NCBI GenBank assembly: GCA_025517525.1
Contig: JAOPJZ010000002.1
Span: 372,001 to 436,000, forward strand
DNA from: Natronosalvus hydrolyticus
Lineage (GTDB): Archaea > Halobacteriota > Halobacteria > Halobacteriales > Natrialbaceae
Length of the DNA stretch: 64,000 bases
Direction: 5' to 3'
The translations under genes were made by a program, and so were the position numbers. This document shows positions 39,183 through 47,721 of this stretch, piece after piece. A model generated the notes under the pieces. It was given only the letters and a program-made list of their open reading frames with translations, did no database searches and was not told the DNA's origin. Position 1 is the stretch's first letter. Each line of letters begins with the position of its first letter.

Positions 39183-39231
39183 GACACACACCTCATGTTA
39201 CGGGTCGAAACACTGTGTCACCTCGTGGGAC
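39183..39231. repeat. 49-bp repeat, copy 2 (upstream of the WIPGST lipoprotein gene)
   Basis: This matches copy 1 (36862-36910) in 44 of 49 positions. It lies 160 bases upstream of the lipoprotein start (39023) and 56 bases after the STAND gene stop. It could be a shared operator or the remains of a segmental duplication. Confidence 0.75.
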
Positions 39232-39286
39232 GACCCGGCGTATCGTCAGCGAAAAGCGTCGAAAGTACCGATTTTGGCGGTGGCGA

Positions 39287-42200
39287 TCACTCGTCGGGAG
39301 CCAACGATTCGTACTGCGTCGCAACTGACTCGGGGGCCTCTGAAAGCACCGCTCGAGCACGCTCGAGGCACGCCTCACGCCCGTCTTCGTCACCGTCGAA
39401 CGTCTCGAGCAGTATCGCCACGATTTCTGCGGCTTCGTGGGACGCACCGATGTCCTCGAACGTGTCCAGCGCCGCCTCGAGACGCTCTCGAGCGCGGGGG
39501 AGGTCACCGGTATCGGCGGCGATTCGTCCCTGGATCTGTGTACATCGAGCGATCCAGTGTGGCGCTCCGAGCGCGTCGAATTCCTCGAGTGCCCCCTCGG
39601 CGTGCGAACGAGCCGCATCGAAGCGGCCGGCCGACCGGGAGACTCGAGCACGCCTCACTCGTATCTCGGGCTCGAGGGTACTGTCGATGCCCTCGATTGC
39701 GACCGCGGCGGCATCGAGACACTCGGTTGCTCGCTCGAATTCGCCCGCCCGACGCGCGAGTTCGGCATGTCCGATCTGCGCGATGGCAATCGTCGTCAGT
39801 TCGCCCTCATCAGTCGCGAGGGAAAGCGCCCGGTCGAAATAGTCGGCTGCTGCCGACAGCTCACCCTGTCGCGTCGCCAGGACACCGAAGTCGTTCAGCG
39901 TACCCGCTCGTCGTGCATCACCGTCGAACTGCGATTCGCGCTCGAGACAGTCCTCGAGCAACGCTTCCGCTCGCGAAAATCGCCCCTGCAGGATCGCAAT
40001 CTCCGCGAGGTTACCGACCGTATTGGCCGCTCCTCGCTCGTCACCCAGTGATTCTTTGAGCGCCAAACTCCGCTCGAAGTGTTCCCACGCACGGTCGTAC
40101 GCTCCTTGGCGCTTGGCAACCAGCCCCAGATTGTTGAGCGCTCTGGCCTCGTCGTGTTTGTCACCGAGTTCCACACTGTGCTCGAGCCACTCTTCCAGTA
40201 GCTCCGTGGCGTGCTCGTACGCCCCTTGACGCATCACCGTCAGCCCGAGCGACCCCAACGCTCTGACCTCATTTTGACGATCGCCGACCTCCCGTACCCG
40301 TTCGAGACAGCGTTCGATGAGTTCTCGCGCCGTCTCGTACTCGCCTTTTCGTTTGGCGATAATCCCCAAATTGTAGAGAACCTTGCCCTGCCCGTGTCGG
40401 TCACCGAGTGCGGTAAAGAGTTCGAGCGCGCGTTCGTACCGTTCGCGGGCCGCGTCGTTCTCCCCTTGTACCCAGGGAATCGCCCCGAGGGCGTTGACCG
40501 CCTCGGCTTCGACCCGCCTGTCACCGACCTCCTGTGCCAGTTCGAGCGCGGTGTCCAGTCGGTCCCGGGCCCGATCGTGCTGGCCCTGCTTCACGGCCAT
40601 AAATCCGGAACGGTGGAGTGCTCGAGCCATCAGTTGGGGCGTCTCCGCACGGGAGAGCAGGTCGAGTGCAGCCTGGTATTGCTCCTCGGCATCCGCGTAC
40701 TGATTGTGTTCATTCAACGCTGCCCCGAACTGGAGGTGCGAACGTGCCCTGACCACCTGCGGGTCCGTGAGCGACTCGGCCTCGTCTTCGATCAGTGAGA
40801 GACAGTCCTCACAGTGGGCGATCGCTTCTTCGTACTCGCCGCGCTCGGTGTGGACCGTCGCCAAGCCGAGCAGTTTCTCGACGGCCTGGTCGGAACGATC
40901 AGCACCAACCCGGTCAAATGCCCGTTCTGCCCGGTCGTAGTATCCACCGGCAAGGAATCCTTCCCCGAGCCAGATTGCGAGATCGGAAACGACGGTCGAG
41001 GAACAGGCCTCCGGAAGGTCGATGGTGTCGTTTTCCCCATCACCGAACAGCGGCGCGAGACTGGACTTTTCCATCGGGAGTCGGAAGATTGCCTCGGCCG
41101 TCTCGTCGGCCCACTGCTCCGGACTCAATTCGCCAACGAAGTCCGTCTCCTCACCGATCGCGTTCCAACGTTCGGCGTCATCAGCGACTGCCAGCAACTC
41201 CGTGACGACCCGCCCGAACCGTTTCCCCGCCGATTCGGTGCCTTCTGCCTCGAGAACGTGCGTCAGGAACGCGTTCGACCACTCCTCGTGGACCGTCCGG
41301 TACTGGCCATCTGCGTCCGGGAATAGGAAACTGCCCTCCAGTTGCTCGAGAACCGTCGCTCTCGCTTCGGGGGCTGCATCGGGCACACCGGCGGCGAGCA
41401 CCGTCCTGTCGACACCGAGTCCCGTTACGTTCAGCACGTGCGCGAGAACGCTCATCGAGAGTGCCAGTTCGCCGTCGGCAACTGTTTCGTACTCGGTTGC
41501 AACCGTCTCCTCGAGTGCCGTTGGACTATCGGCTAGCGGATCGGCATAGGTGGACAACCGGTGGATCAACCGTAGCATCTCGTTCGGAGCGGCTTTCCCC
41601 GTACCCGAGGGAGCCTCTCGAACTGCAGACCAGAGTTGTGCAGCGGGGACGTCGATGGGTTTTCCGAGCGTTCGTTCGAAGTGAGTAACGAGTTGGTCAC
41701 ACGCCGACTCGTCCATAGGTGGAACGTATACAGTTTCGAGTGCCATCACGCCAGGCAACTGCTCCGCGAACGAGTTCCACTCGTGTTCGCGAGCGTCGAG
41801 CAGGACACAAACGTCATCACGCTCAGTAAGGTGCTCGAGTGCCTCGAACACGGCATTTGCGTCCGACCGGACGGCGTCTTCGACGACGACGAGAGACTGC
41901 CCATCGACATTCGTCACTGCCGAAACGAGCGATTCGGTCGAGATGAACGGGCGACCGTGGCCACTTCCGCGATACACGACGGGTCCACGGTCGGCTTTGT
42001 ACCATTCACAGGCCACCTGTTTACAGAGCGTACTCTTTCCCGACCCCGCCGGCCCGAGAACGATTGCACTCGCCCCATTGACCAGCGTTTCCGTAATATC
42101 CGCTTGAAGGGTGCTATCGTCGAGGCCGGTGTCATCGGAGGTGTGCTGCGGCTGCCGAGGGATCGCATATCCCGTATGTACCTCGGCCAGAGAGAGTCCT

Positions 42201-43162
42201 GCACGCCATGCCGTTGTCGGCTTTGCCACCGGTTGATTCTGGAAGTACGAAGCATCGAGTTTCCTAAACCCCTCGCGCTCGAGTGAGACCGGAAGCGACT
42301 GGCCGATCATCGGGAATCCCTCACCACCGACGACCTGGACCCCGCCGTCAGTGTCTGCGATCAGGTCATCCGTCCGCACTGTTGCCTGTCGACGAAACTG
42401 TTCGTACTGGTCGCTGGCCCAGGACACTGCACCGGCGGTCTCGTTCACCAGCAATCCGTGAACGCCGCCACTCTCGTTGTGCACGGCGAGGTGAACGGCT
42501 GTCTTCAACCCTTCGTCTCCACCGGATTCGTGCTCGAGCAATCCGAGCGTGTACGACGGGACCGAACCGACGAAAATAGTGAAGTGATCGGCCGCTGCGA
42601 GCAATGTCATTCGGCGGGGAAACTCGCTTTGCAGGGTTCGGAACACCGCCGGCGTGACGACTAACTCTGCCGGGTTCCCTCGAGTAACCACGTGTTCGTA
42701 CAACACTCTGATCGTTCGTGACTCCTCGAGCGTCGGCAGGAGGAGGCAGATCGCCGATGCCCCCGTCAACGCCTCGTGCATTCGGTCGGCCGGGAGAAAC
42801 GGCGTCGGTTCCGCGGTGAGTATGGCATTTGCACCGACAACGACGTCGTGGCCGATCTCGGTCGTCGTCGCGATCGGTTCGAGAACGGCGTTGGCCTCGA
42901 GCACGTCATCGAGCCGCTCGAGATAGGTGCACAGTTGATCGCGAGCCATTCGACCGGTAACCGTGGCCTCGATTCCATCGTCGCCCCGTCGCACGAACCC
43001 GAGTTCAGTGAGTTCCGTAACCGCACGGTGGACCGTCGACCGGGATTGGCCGGTCTCGTCCATAATATCTCTGGTGTGGGCAGGTGATTGACAGAGTCGA
43101 TCGATCAACTCGAGTCGGGTTAAAAGCGTTCTGACGGCTTCGTTCCGGTCATCACCTGGCAT
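39287..43162 (-). CDS. Winged-helix / FilR1-like / P-loop NTPase / TPR fusion (STAND-type regulator)
   Basis: A 1,291-residue cytoplasmic protein. A winged helix (about 10-75: QSPAHTRDIMDETGQSRSTVHRAVTELTELGFV) is followed by a FilR1-like sensor domain of haloarchaeal HTH regulators (about 90-250). A NACHT/STAND-like NTPase comes next, with Walker A GPAGSGKST at 370-378 and a Walker B-like SLVVVED at about 423-429. A helical region (about 480-740) leads into about ten TPR units (about 785-1255, such as ARALHRSGFMAVKQGQHDRARDRL). STAND proteins act as ligand-gated oligomeric switches; the winged helix suggests a transcriptional output, as in MalT. The fusion to a FilR1-type domain is unusual. 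Downstream secreted genes with a shared repeat are plausible targets. Confidence 0.85.
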   Translation of the reverse strand: MPGDDRNEAVRTLLTRLELIDRLCQSPAHTRDIMDETGQSRSTVHRAVTELTELGFVRRGDDGIEATVTGRMARDQLCTYLERLDDVLEANAVLEPIATTTEIGHDVVVGANAILTAEPTPFLPADRMHEALTGASAICLLLPTLEESRTIRVLYEHVVTRGNPAELVVTPAVFRTLQSEFPRRMTLLAAADHFTIFVGSVPSYTLGLLEHESGGDEGLKTAVHLAVHNESGGVHGLLVNETAGAVSWASDQYEQFRRQATVRTDDLIADTDGGVQVVGGEGFPMIGQSLPVSLEREGFRKLDASYFQNQPVAKPTTAWRAGLSLAEVHTGYAIPRQPQHTSDDTGLDDSTLQADITETLVNGASAIVLGPAGSGKSTLCKQVACEWYKADRGPVVYRGSGHGRPFISTESLVSAVTNVDGQSLVVVEDAVRSDANAVFEALEHLTERDDVCVLLDAREHEWNSFAEQLPGVMALETVYVPPMDESACDQLVTHFERTLGKPIDVPAAQLWSAVREAPSGTGKAAPNEMLRLIHRLSTYADPLADSPTALEETVATEYETVADGELALSMSVLAHVLNVTGLGVDRTVLAAGVPDAAPEARATVLEQLEGSFLFPDADGQYRTVHEEWSNAFLTHVLEAEGTESAGKRFGRVVTELLAVADDAERWNAIGEETDFVGELSPEQWADETAEAIFRLPMEKSSLAPLFGDGENDTIDLPEACSSTVVSDLAIWLGEGFLAGGYYDRAERAFDRVGADRSDQAVEKLLGLATVHTERGEYEEAIAHCEDCLSLIEDEAESLTDPQVVRARSHLQFGAALNEHNQYADAEEQYQAALDLLSRAETPQLMARALHRSGFMAVKQGQHDRARDRLDTALELAQEVGDRRVEAEAVNALGAIPWVQGENDAARERYERALELFTALGDRHGQGKVLYNLGIIAKRKGEYETARELIERCLERVREVGDRQNEVRALGSLGLTVMRQGAYEHATELLEEWLEHSVELGDKHDEARALNNLGLVAKRQGAYDRAWEHFERSLALKESLGDERGAANTVGNLAEIAILQGRFSRAEALLEDCLERESQFDGDARRAGTLNDFGVLATRQGELSAAADYFDRALSLATDEGELTTIAIAQIGHAELARRAGEFERATECLDAAAVAIEGIDSTLEPEIRVRRARVSRSAGRFDAARSHAEGALEEFDALGAPHWIARCTQIQGRIAADTGDLPRARERLEAALDTFEDIGASHEAAEIVAILLETFDGDEDGREACLERARAVLSEAPESVATQYESLAPDE

Positions 43163-43280
43163 TTAGTTAAGAGATGTTCGAACGGTGCGTTCTTATATCT
43201 GTTGCGGGGCTGAAATATATATTCCAGAATGTAGCGGTAGTGTGACCAGTCAGTACAGATGGTACTAGTTGACAGGCGAA

Positions 43281-43766
43281 TTATGTGTCAAAGGAAGATG
43301 GTCCTCGGGCGACTATCCAACGATACACGGAGTAGGTAGTTGCTGTGACCAACGAGATGACGAGGCCGAGTAACCAGCCAAAGGCCGCGTATCCGAGATA
43401 CACCGATTCGTAGGGTTCGATAACGTCTTGTGGTGGTTCCGTGGCCCACGGACCAAAGTGCGTGACAACGACTGCGAAGAGTATTCCACCGAGCACAATA
43501 CTCCAGTAGCCCACTCCGACCCTTTCAGTCATTGTCAGGTACACTCCAGCCACAATGATTGGGTAAATCAGCAGCGTGTACGTGAATACGGTGACTTCTG
43601 GGATCAGTGGCCATCCAACGTGGTTTCCTCGAACGATATGATCGAGGTGATGACCGATTCCAAAAATCGTTGCTACTCCGATCAAAAAGTAAAGTCGCGT
43701 ATCGACACCTATTCGAGAGCTACGTTGCTCGTTCGGAGCGGACATATCGATAGAAGTGGCGACCAT
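43281..43766 (-). CDS. Small polytopic membrane protein
   Basis: A 161-residue protein with four to five hydrophobic helices: about 24-42, 58-76, 86-104, 118-136 (with GYAAFGWLLG) and 135-150. A His-His pair (GIGHHLDHIVRG) sits near the end of helix 1. Haloarchaeal proteins with a similar GxGHHxDHxxRGNHxGWP segment are known only as hypothetical. The gene is isolated, upstream of the STAND gene and transcribed in the same direction, with 118 bases between them. Confidence 0.7.
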   Translation of the reverse strand: MVATSIDMSAPNEQRSSRIGVDTRLYFLIGVATIFGIGHHLDHIVRGNHVGWPLIPEVTVFTYTLLIYPIIVAGVYLTMTERVGVGYWSIVLGGILFAVVVTHFGPWATEPPQDVIEPYESVYLGYAAFGWLLGLVISLVTATTYSVYRWIVARGPSSFDT

Positions 43767-43794
43767 ATGATAAAATTGGCTATGTTGAATTACT

Positions 43795-43912
43795 AGAAGA
43801 AGCTCATTCCAACTGGCAGGGTTTTGTTCTTGTAGTCAGCAGGGTTTCTCCACCAGTGATAGTTGTTGTACTGTTTCGCACTGAAATCGCCGTCTGAGTC
43901 AACCACGTTTTA
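43795..43912 (-). pseudogene. Possible C-terminal gene remnant
   Basis: The minus strand reads VDSDGDFSAKQYNNYHWWRNPADYK and then a short hydrophobic end before a TAG. The aromatic- and Asn-rich composition is protein-like. There is no start and a stop lies just upstream. Family unknown. Confidence 0.3.
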
Positions 43913-44035
43913 CTGACAAAGATATGGTAGTTCGACCAATCTGTACTGAACCCACAGCGCGAATGTGTTACGGGTTGATGATGGATCGGTGATAACTCTG
44001 CACATACTTTTATACATCCGACAAGAATTGTATGT

Positions 44036-44578
44036 ATGAATCGGCGGAAGTTCGTACACGTACTCGGCGGCCTCACCGCGACGACCGCGCTTGCAGGCTG
44101 TTCGACGCTGGACTCGGCATCCACCGATGGCAACGGGAGTGACGATGCGGTGACTGCAACCGTCGACGGAAAGGAACTATGGATGAGCCATAGGCGAGAG
44201 GGCCGCGAACCCGGTTCGACTGCAGTAATCTACTTCGATCCGGATGTCGCGTGGATTGACGAACGATTCGAACGTCGCATCGACGCGAACAACGAGGACA
44301 TCGAACTCGGGGATTCGCTGGCTGACCTCCCGATTCCAGAGATTGGCGCAGTATTGGACGGCATCAGCACATGGGTCGTGTTCATCCTCGACCTTAGCAC
44401 GCCAGATGAGATTAATGGCATCGAAGAAGTTGACGGCAACGGATATTATAGGTATGGCGCACCAACGGCGTTTTTCGACCGTGTGCCCGTGGGATCAGAA
44501 CACACCTTCAGAGTCACAACACCCGACGATTACTACGTCGGGGCGAGTGACGGCCTACTCATTGATATCGTAGATTGA
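44036..44578 (+). CDS. Small secreted lipoprotein
   Basis: A 180-residue lipoprotein. The signal MNRRKFVHVLGGLTATTALAGC ends in a lipobox with Cys22. It is followed by a short Ser/Asp linker and an all-beta domain (about 40-178), in which VTATVDGKELWMSH and later strands suggest a compact sandwich. The family is not recognised. The ATG lies about 28 bases after a TTTTATA box (44008-44014), supporting a leaderless monocistronic transcript. Confidence 0.75.
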   Translation: MNRRKFVHVLGGLTATTALAGCSTLDSASTDGNGSDDAVTATVDGKELWMSHRREGREPGSTAVIYFDPDVAWIDERFERRIDANNEDIELGDSLADLPIPEIGAVLDGISTWVVFILDLSTPDEINGIEEVDGNGYYRYGAPTAFFDRVPVGSEHTFRVTTPDDYYVGASDGLLIDIVD

Positions 44579-44789
44579 CATCCTCTCCGCGCTGAACAGT
44601 AGTTGCCGAATCGGTTTTCATCAATTCATTGTGGGGTAAACCAATTCCGAATATCTGACCCAATATAAAACCCAATTAATACAAGATCGACGAATCTGGT
44701 ACAATCAGGTCTGTTAATAATAGTCAGAGAATGGTTCGGTAACTACTGTGAAGGGCGAGGTTTTGCGCCTGCTCATCCTAATACCGCTC

Positions 44790-45237
44790 TCACAACGAGA
44801 AGACCAGCCCAATCGCGACCGAGTACGTAAAATTGAGCAGCGTCCCGGCGAGATAGTACGTGGTATTACCACTCGAGATATCCTCCTTCCGAACGAACGA
44901 TTTGGCCGCGAAGATGATGCTCAGTGCGGTGTATGCTCCCTGCAAAACGAAGGTCAACACCAGAACGTTTTCCATTTTCCCGATAAGCCAGCCCGTATCC
45001 TGATCGAGATTGGTGTCGCTCGTCAGCTGCTCACCGGTAAAGAACGACAGGCCGCCGTTCACCACGATGGTACTCGTCCCCAGCAGTATTCCGTAGGCGG
45101 CGAGTTCCGCCGTTGGAACGGCTCGATTCGGAATCTGCGCAATCGGAACGACGTGGACGACGAGGAAAATCAGGCCGATCCCCAGAACCGCTAGATCCGT
45201 TTTGATGAACGAACCGGTCGTCGAAAATTCATTCCCC
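44790..45237 (-). pseudogene. SatD-associated membrane protein, N-terminus removed by IS insertion
   Basis: The minus-strand frame is open from the right end of the TnpB element and encodes about 149 residues of a membrane protein. These include TDLAVLGIGLIFLVVHVVPIAQIP, then LAAYGILLGTSTIVVNGG, a conserved-looking GWLIGKMENVLVLTFVLQGAYTALSIIFAAKSFVR block and a last helix to 44790. No ATG or GTG is available before residue about 58 of this stretch, so the N-terminus is missing. The visible part resembles haloarchaeal membrane proteins encoded directly after satD. satD lies on the far side of the IS element in the same orientation, so the operon was split. Confidence 0.7.
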
Positions 45238-45330
45238 GTGACATCCTCCTCGCCGTAAACGGCGAGGCTTCCCGTACTGCAGTTGGGATATTTGCCGGTC
45301 TACGATACGACCTGTTCTCTCGTGTTGAAC
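45238..45330 (-). ncRNA. Candidate omega (reRNA) guide RNA of TnpB
   Basis: In characterised TnpB systems a guide RNA spans the 3' end of tnpB and the right end, and its guide is the flanking DNA. Here that region is 45238-45330, with the stable right-end hairpin. The guide would be the flank beginning GGGAATGAATTTTC at 45237 and moving down. This is inferred from family knowledge, not from an independent signal. Confidence 0.4.
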
Positions 45331-46604
45331 GTCCCGCTCTCGCGGTCGAACAGGTGTACCGATGGCTGTGTCGTTCGAAAATCTTCGATTTTCGTGATGA
45401 CGAGAGACAAAGTCTCTCGAACCACCACACAGCCGTTACTCCTATCCTCGCCGTGAGGACTCGGAGTTATCTTCTGGCGCATATTCTCCGCTCCGTTGCA
45501 ATCCGCGTTGGCTACCAACTTACACGACGAGCAGACGTACAGACCACGTTCGATACGATTCGACTTCGTGTTGTCACCACACCGTGAACAGGTCTTTGAG
45601 GTGTTCCACTCGTTCTCTTTCAGCACCTCGACGCCACAAATCTCACCCTTGTATTCGAGGTACTGGTAGATACGGTCGAACGCCCAGGTATGCAACTTCT
45701 TGTTCCCCGTCTTGCCCCAGTCTGACTCTCGCATGTCTTCAGGCCAACTCACCGCGAGTGTCCCCACGTTTCGTTCGACACACTCGGTGATGATGGCGTC
45801 CGTGAGAACATGGTAGAAGTGTGTCTCACGGTCTGCAAGCTTCCGACGCGCCCACATCAACTTTTCTGACGGGCCGTTCTCACCCTCTGTGTCGTACTCG
45901 GCTTGTGTGAAGTAGTGCTTGTCTTGTTTGAGCAAGTTTCCGGGGTAGAGAACGTATTCGTCGGGGAATGCGACCGTGGCGATGTTCTTGATGCCAAAGT
46001 CTATACCCGCCACACCGTCGCCTGCGGAGTCGTTCGTTTCGAGGTCGACTTTGCAGACGAAGTGCAGCTCCCACTCGTCGCCATTCCAGACCGCCCGAAC
46101 GTTCTGCACCTTGTTGACCTTCGAAAGGTCAACGTCTGGGCGCGTCTGGTACTCGGAGAGAATAAAGTCCGACCAACTCTCTTTGAGGTTCGAGCCTTTG
46201 CTGAGTCGGACGCGGTTGTTTTCGGGGTCGTGTTTGAACCCGTTTGCTTTGAACGTGACCGTGCTACGTGGTCGCTTGTCGCCATGTTTTCGGTAGCCGG
46301 GCGGATTCGCCTTCTCATCTTTGTGTCGTAAGTCGAACCATGACTGAAAAGCGTCGGAAAGTTCTTCAATGACTTCCTGACTTGATTGTGCATTCAGGTC
46401 TTTCCAGCACGACTGGTTCTTCATATACGATTTGAGCGTTCCTTCGTCGGGAATCTTACCAATCTCATCCCATACGCGGTCTGCTGTCCATCGTGCAACA
46501 TTCCAGATTTTCGAGGCGGAATCTCCGAGCGAGTCGAGGCCATCGCAAACCTGCTGGTGGTTCTGGATGGAACCAACGAAGGTGCGCGTAACCTCAATCG
46601 CCAT
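45300..46604 (-). CDS. tnpB: TnpB RNA-guided nuclease (IS1341 type)
   Basis: A 434-residue RuvC-like nuclease. RuvC I Asp is in GIDFGIKN (about 201-208), the second acid is in the SWPEDMRE segment, and the third Asp is in ANADCNGAENM (about 377-387). A CSRC / CSSC zinc ribbon lies between (about 350-372). The C-terminus carries an extra stretch of about 20 residues (VVVRETLSLVITKIEDF) compared with the usual haloarchaeal form, which goes straight from SNGC to QPSVHLFDRE. The gene is intact, so it could be an active nuclease protecting its own element. Confidence 0.92.
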   Translation of the reverse strand: MAIEVTRTFVGSIQNHQQVCDGLDSLGDSASKIWNVARWTADRVWDEIGKIPDEGTLKSYMKNQSCWKDLNAQSSQEVIEELSDAFQSWFDLRHKDEKANPPGYRKHGDKRPRSTVTFKANGFKHDPENNRVRLSKGSNLKESWSDFILSEYQTRPDVDLSKVNKVQNVRAVWNGDEWELHFVCKVDLETNDSAGDGVAGIDFGIKNIATVAFPDEYVLYPGNLLKQDKHYFTQAEYDTEGENGPSEKLMWARRKLADRETHFYHVLTDAIITECVERNVGTLAVSWPEDMRESDWGKTGNKKLHTWAFDRIYQYLEYKGEICGVEVLKENEWNTSKTCSRCGDNTKSNRIERGLYVCSSCKLVANADCNGAENMRQKITPSPHGEDRSNGCVVVRETLSLVITKIEDFRTTQPSVHLFDRESGTFNTREQVVS

Positions 46605-46737
46605 ACATAGGCTATGTAAATAAACCTACTTAATGATCCGGATTAACGTTGAATATCCGGCCTGTCATTGAGCGGTGGATTTCGTAGTCGAGTTACGCGA
46701 TTCATGCCCGCCCTAAAGGGCGGGATTCTCTCGCTGT

Positions 46738-47379
46738 TTAAAAATAGATGGCTGGGAGTACATCCAGGAGATGATCTCTTAATCGTTTCGTTTGGAAATA
46801 ATCGATCTGATGGAGAGATTTCGAAACCGCTTGCTGGCGGACCCCGAGTTCTGACGCGGCCGCCGCTTGCGTTCCGTGACGTTCGTAGGCACGAACGACG
46901 TCCGCCTGTCGTGGTGTCCATCCCGCCCGCTGTAGCAACAACAGGTTCATACTGATCGCGAGGAGGGTGTCGACCGGGCGTCCGGTATCGACGTAACAGT
47001 AGAGATCGTCGGCTTCGACGGCAGTGAGAAGCGTGTCAGCGCGGTGAAACGCCTCCCCGCCCAGTTGGTGGATTTCGTTCGACGGTTCGACGTCGATCTG
47101 CCCGCCAGCAACGGCGAACCGAACCATCGTCGGGTGACATGCCTCGATAATCGTCGCAAGGAGTTCGTACACCCTCGAGAGGCTCGTGAGAACGCCCCCG
47201 AACTCGTCGATACCCTTGAGTAACTCGAAGTCCGTATGGATGTCCGCGCTGAACTCGTCGTTCACCTGCTCGAGACCCGTCGAGAGGGTGGTGCGAAACT
47301 CCGATCGATCCTCGACCGCAGACGAGTCGATCACGTCCGCGAGGATGACGTACCGTTCTGTCCCGTTCGAAGTGGTCAT
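46738..47379 (-). CDS. satD: SatD-family protein
   Basis: A 213-residue cytoplasmic protein. The N-terminal SatD core (RYVILADVIDSSAVEDRSEF; then FELLKGIDEFGGVL and MVRFAVAGGQID) is followed by a C-terminal helix-turn-helix (about 158-195: GWTPRQADVVRAYERHGTQAAAASELGVRQQAVSKSL). It may therefore regulate its own promoter. Its stop codon abuts the left end of the TnpB element, and its partner membrane gene lies beyond. SatD is named after a streptococcal operon; its molecular role is not established. Confidence 0.8.
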   Translation of the reverse strand: MTTSNGTERYVILADVIDSSAVEDRSEFRTTLSTGLEQVNDEFSADIHTDFELLKGIDEFGGVLTSLSRVYELLATIIEACHPTMVRFAVAGGQIDVEPSNEIHQLGGEAFHRADTLLTAVEADDLYCYVDTGRPVDTLLAISMNLLLLQRAGWTPRQADVVRAYERHGTQAAAASELGVRQQAVSKSLHQIDYFQTKRLRDHLLDVLPAIYF

Positions 47380-47398
47380 ACACTCATGTTATGTGACA

Positions 47399-47414
47399 CA
47401 ACCATATATGGTTG
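47399..47414. promoter_or_regulatory. satD operator 1, palindrome CAACCATATATGGTTG
   Basis: A perfect 16-bp palindrome whose centre, TATA, falls 26-29 bases before the satD ATG at 47379. It therefore overlaps the TATA box, and a bound protein would block transcription. The best candidate binder is the SatD helix-turn-helix. Confidence 0.65.
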
Positions 47415-47425
47415 TATTATACGAA

Positions 47426-47445
47426 TACAACCTTTTTTGGTTGTA
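47426..47445. promoter_or_regulatory. satD operator 2, TACAACC-T6-GGTTGTA
   Basis: The same ACAACC/GGTTGT arms as operator 1, separated by six T. Centres of the two sites are 29 bases apart, nearly three helical turns, so two dimers could bind on one face. Confidence 0.65.
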
Positions 47446-47721
47446 CTGTCCAGGACTGCGTCGCGTTAGGTGTGTAAATCGATTCGCGAATCAGACTAGT
47501 CATTCGAGACCCCTCGATCAAAAAAGAACCGACCTGTACGAGGGCCAACCGATGCCCACCGTACAATCCGTTGCATCGTCTGCACGAGCGTCACTGGTTG
47601 CCCAAAAATCAGCAGATGGCTATTTGACTCGTAGCGGTGTCAATACAGTAACGCTTGGTAACAAGGGGCACAGTTCCGAGCGGCCAGACCCGTTCTTTGA
47701 AACGAAAATTGAGAGAAAATC

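Larger units (their letters stand above)
45238..46733 (-). mobile_element. IS200/IS605-family, IS1341-type element (TnpB only)
   Basis: The element has a tnpB gene but no tnpA. The right end has the hairpin CCTCGCCG-TAAA-CGGCGAGG (45248-45267) and terminates near GTGACATCC (45238). The left end has the hairpin CCCGCCC-TAAA-GGGCGGG (46707-46724). Both ends match the haloarchaeal IS1341-type pattern. It sits between the satD stop codon and the truncated membrane gene. Movement would need a TnpA transposase encoded elsewhere. Exact tips are uncertain by a few bases. Confidence 0.8.

Noticed and set aside
43795..44035. An antisense 109-codon frame upstream of the small lipoprotein gene
   Set aside because: It overlaps the lipoprotein start region and reads as basic, Thr-rich sequence; only the shorter remnant at 43795-43912 looks protein-like.
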